Below the pieces are notes generated by a model. That model searched no databases, was not told where the DNA came from, and was given only the letters and a program-made list of their open reading frames with translations. Positions 25,335 to 27,288 of a DNA stretch of 27,288 nucleotides are shown here, one piece after another. The stretch covers positions 1 to 27,288 of the forward strand of contig WFSU01000120.1 of NCBI GenBank assembly GCA_015485845.1. The letters run 5' to 3'. Numbering within the stretch: the first letter of the stretch is position 1; every line of letters starts with the position of its first letter. The DNA is from Nitratifractor sp. (lineage in GTDB: Bacteria; Campylobacterota; Campylobacteria; Campylobacterales; Sulfurovaceae). Made by a program: the position numbers and the translations under genes.

Positions 25335-26503
25335 TATTTCTCCTTATTTAAATTAAATTCTACTATCACTTCTGTACCATTCTCAAAATCAAACATTAAT
25401 GCCCCTTCGGGAAAAAATTGAACAATGTCCTCCATCAACACAAGTCCTAATGAACTGTAATTGATGCCAGCATCAAATCCCTCTCCAAAATCCCTCACAG
25501 ACAGACGACAATGATTTGCTTTACGCTCTAAATTGACCTCTATGCTTCCTATCCTGTCTTTTGGGTATGCATGCTCTATGGCATTGGAGACTGCTTCATT
25601 GAGTAAAAGTCCTAAATTGATGCCTTTGGACATACCGAGTCGAAAAGGTTCTATTTTTACATCCAGTACATGATCGGTTGTCTTCTGTAGATTATTGACA
25701 ATCTGCGTGAGATATTCGGACATATTGACTTTCTTATAACTTGTTTCATGCGCTAGATTTTGATGCAAGAGACTCATACTCTGCAATCTGTGGCGCTGGG
25801 ATCTCAATAGTTTCTTGCATGTCTTATCTTCTACGCGCATCGCTTGAGACTCAAGAAGTCCCATAATCGTCTGTAGATTATTTTTGGCTCGGTGGTGTAT
25901 CTCTCGGAGCAATATATTTTTCTCCTTGATAGTTTTGGCTAATTGCTGCTCGTAGTCTACACGTTCTTTTTCCAAGCGATAGTAAAAATAGGTGATAACA
26001 GCATAGGCAATATTTACTTCCATGAGTAAACTTGCATTGAAAGCAGGAGTAATCCACCCCATCAGTGCATTCAATGCGCTGATAAGTATAAGAACAATGA
26101 TAATGATACTCCAACGAACGCCCGTCTCCAACCCTAATAAGAAAAAAAGACTTGCAGGCACCATGGCCAATGCAAAGAGTACAAATGCCTGGTTGTATCC
26201 TGGTAACGTCAAGGAGAGTAAGATAAAGAAGATGACCAAACCTGTAAATATCGTTATTGCTTTGTTTAAAGAAATAAACTTAGGAAATGAAAAGTAAAGT
26301 AAGACGTTACTGATGATCAATAAACTTTCCACCCATGCCATGGGGGCAAAATCTCTTTTTAGGCTTCCATAAACATCTATACCCATGAGGAGAACAGAAA
26401 CAAGTAGTACCAAGCTAAGGATTAATGCTTTAAGATACTCTTTGCTGCTGTCAGAATAGCAAGATTTTAAAATATATTTTTCCCACTGTTTTATTATTTT
26501 CAT
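25334..26503 (-). CDS. 6-TM sensor histidine kinase, HisKA_2 type
   Basis: This is a 389-residue protein. Six hydrophobic segments occupy about residues 25-185, with very short external loops, suggesting that the membrane domain itself senses the signal. A short linker leads to the HisKA_2 box LLREIHHRAKNNLQTIMGLL with the first histidine at residue 203. The ATPase domain shows LLLNEAVSNAIEHAYP (N-box) and VRDFGEGFD followed by SSLGLVLMEDIV. AAGGAGA lies about 12 bases upstream of the ATG, a rather long spacing, so the exact start is less certain. The gene is the first of a - strand unit with the OmpR-type regulator. HisKA_2 kinases more often pair with other regulator types. Confidence 0.9.
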   Translation of the reverse strand: MKIIKQWEKYILKSCYSDSSKEYLKALILSLVLLVSVLLMGIDVYGSLKRDFAPMAWVESLLIISNVLLYFSFPKFISLNKAITIFTGLVIFFILLSLTLPGYNQAFVLFALAMVPASLFFLLGLETGVRWSIIIIVLILISALNALMGWITPAFNASLLMEVNIAYAVITYFYYRLEKERVDYEQQLAKTIKEKNILLREIHHRAKNNLQTIMGLLESQAMRVEDKTCKKLLRSQRHRLQSMSLLHQNLAHETSYKKVNMSEYLTQIVNNLQKTTDHVLDVKIEPFRLGMSKGINLGLLLNEAVSNAIEHAYPKDRIGSIEVNLERKANHCRLSVRDFGEGFDAGINYSSLGLVLMEDIVQFFPEGALMFDFENGTEVIVEFNLNKEK

Positions 26504-26555
26504 ATGACGGACTATTCTCCTTTTTTCACTTGGGAAGTATAGCAGAAATAGTTAC

Positions 26556-26607
26556 ATATTTTATGATAAAAAAATCACTTAACTATCATAAATATATCAT
26601 AAAATAT
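26556..26607. promoter_or_regulatory. Candidate regulator binding sites in the divergent promoter region
   Basis: ATATTTTATGATA (26556-26568) is a perfect 13-bp inverted copy of TATCATAAAATAT (26595-26607). A second direct copy, TATCATAAATAT, starts at 26584, 11 bp before the latter. Tandem direct sites one helical turn apart are typical for OmpR/PhoB-family regulators, and such a regulator is encoded next to this region. The surrounding 26504-26698 is the shared upstream region of the kinase and the oxoamine synthase. The region is very AT-rich, so chance similarity must be considered. Confidence 0.4.
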
Positions 26608-26698
26608 AACGGTTTCACTTAAGGTGTATCGTAAGGATACCTACAACAAAATATCTCATCACCAAGGGATATTTATCAAAACAAACAAAGGATACATG

Positions 26699-27288
26699 AT
26701 GACAGTACAAATGCCCAAAACAACGCGACCGCTTTTTCCCATGAAAATGAGATGGAATGTAGAGGAAGGAAAAAAAGCCAATATCTACACATGGTTCAAG
26801 CCTATTGAGAGTGAACTGCCAGAAGGTTGGGTTGTGTCGGAAGGGAAAAAAATGCTGATGCTCGGGGGGTACTCTTATTTGGGGCTTAACAAACATAAAG
26901 AGATAACGCAGGCAGCGAAAGAGGCCATTGATCTTTTTGGGACAGGAATGAGCGGCTCCCGGTTATTGGCGGGTACCACCACTGAGCATACCAGGCTTGA
27001 ACACATGATAGCCACCCTTCATCAAAAAGAAGCGGCTATGGTGCTCTCAAGCGGCTACCTGACCAATGTCTCTACTATCGCCTGCCTGCTGGGGAAAGAC
27101 GATTATATCATCAGTGATAAACTCAACCATGCGAGTATTATGGACGGTGCCAGATATGCTAATGCCAAGCTCATACGTTACAAGCATAATGACACAAATC
27201 ATCTCGAACAGATACTTGACCGGCTACCTGCAAATACGCGTAAGCTTGTCATCACCGATACCGTTTTCAGCATGAGTGGTGAAGTAGC
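26699..27288 (+). CDS. Alpha-oxoamine synthase family PLP enzyme (BioF/KBL/SPT-like), 5' part
   Basis: The frame is open to the window end, giving 196 residues. Family signatures are LGGYSYLGLNKHKEI (substrate/PLP region), GTGMSGSRLLAGTT followed by EHTRLE, VLSSGYLTN, DKLNHASIMDGARYA and LVITDTVFSMSGEVA, matching enzymes that condense an amino acid with an acyl-CoA or acyl-carrier thioester. The PLP-binding lysine lies beyond the window. The first 40 or so residues are an N-terminal extension longer than in typical BioF, closer to the SPT/CqsA-like branch. Substrates cannot be assigned. ATGs occur at 26696 and 26699; AAAGGA at 26687-26692 suits 26699 better. The gene is divergent from the histidine kinase. 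Confidence 0.85.
   Translation, partial: MTVQMPKTTRPLFPMKMRWNVEEGKKANIYTWFKPIESELPEGWVVSEGKKMLMLGGYSYLGLNKHKEITQAAKEAIDLFGTGMSGSRLLAGTTTEHTRLEHMIATLHQKEAAMVLSSGYLTNVSTIACLLGKDDYIISDKLNHASIMDGARYANAKLIRYKHNDTNHLEQILDRLPANTRKLVITDTVFSMSGEV

Overview
The window looks like a chromosomal segment of a Campylobacterota (former Epsilonproteobacteria) bacterium, probably a free-living respiratory or chemolithotrophic relative of the Sulfurovum/Sulfurimonas/Nitratifractor type. The clues are a nuo operon with two adjacent NuoG-type subunits preceded by the tail of a GltD-like FAD/Fe-S oxidoreductase instead of a normal NuoF end, an MqnP-type UbiA prenyltransferase expected with futalosine-route menaquinone, and a histidine kinase with the NIAHQWRQPL box common in this phylum. 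The genus is inference.

Region 1 (1-12212, + strand) is the distal complex I operon: tail of an oxidoreductase, nuoG (copy 1), nuoG (copy 2), nuoH, I, J, K, L, M, N. Genes overlap or are separated by a few bases, and most have clear AAGGAG-type ribosome binding sites. Both NuoG proteins carry the usual N1b, N5, N4 and N7 ligands plus four further cysteines that complete a second ferredoxin-type [4Fe-4S] site. Together these genes encode the peripheral-arm electron wiring (NuoG, NuoI) and the whole membrane arm (NuoH, J-N).

Region 2 (12213-19263) is mixed housekeeping and signalling: miaA on the - strand; on the + strand a response regulator with degenerate GGDEF and intact EAL domain overlapping a sensor histidine kinase, then pssA, mqnP, a divergent uracil-DNA-glycosylase-like gene and a tRNA-Arg with a GCG anticodon. 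Two homologous non-coding modules follow miaA and pssA. Each runs, from the stop codon of the upstream gene, as an AATTAGG-like heptamer array, a TTTTGGTATGC box, a hairpin followed by TTTTATTG, and REP-like hairpins with a GTAG head. I regard this module as the most interesting uncatalogued structure here.

Region 3 (19264-27288) is more AT-rich and looks accessory. On the - strand, in transcription order, lie a 6-TM HisKA_2-type histidine kinase, an OmpR-type response regulator and a 1725-residue exported protein built from eight SdrD B-like modules, a propeller-like region and a DUF11-like domain, ending in a C-terminal membrane anchor. Divergent from the kinase is the 5' part of an alpha-oxoamine synthase (BioF/KBL/SPT/CqsA family). 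The divergent intergenic region has two TATCATAAA-type direct repeats 11 bp apart and one inverted copy, a plausible binding site for the OmpR-type regulator. No stretch longer than 300 bases lacks a gene. I saw no CRISPR array, transposase or rRNA.
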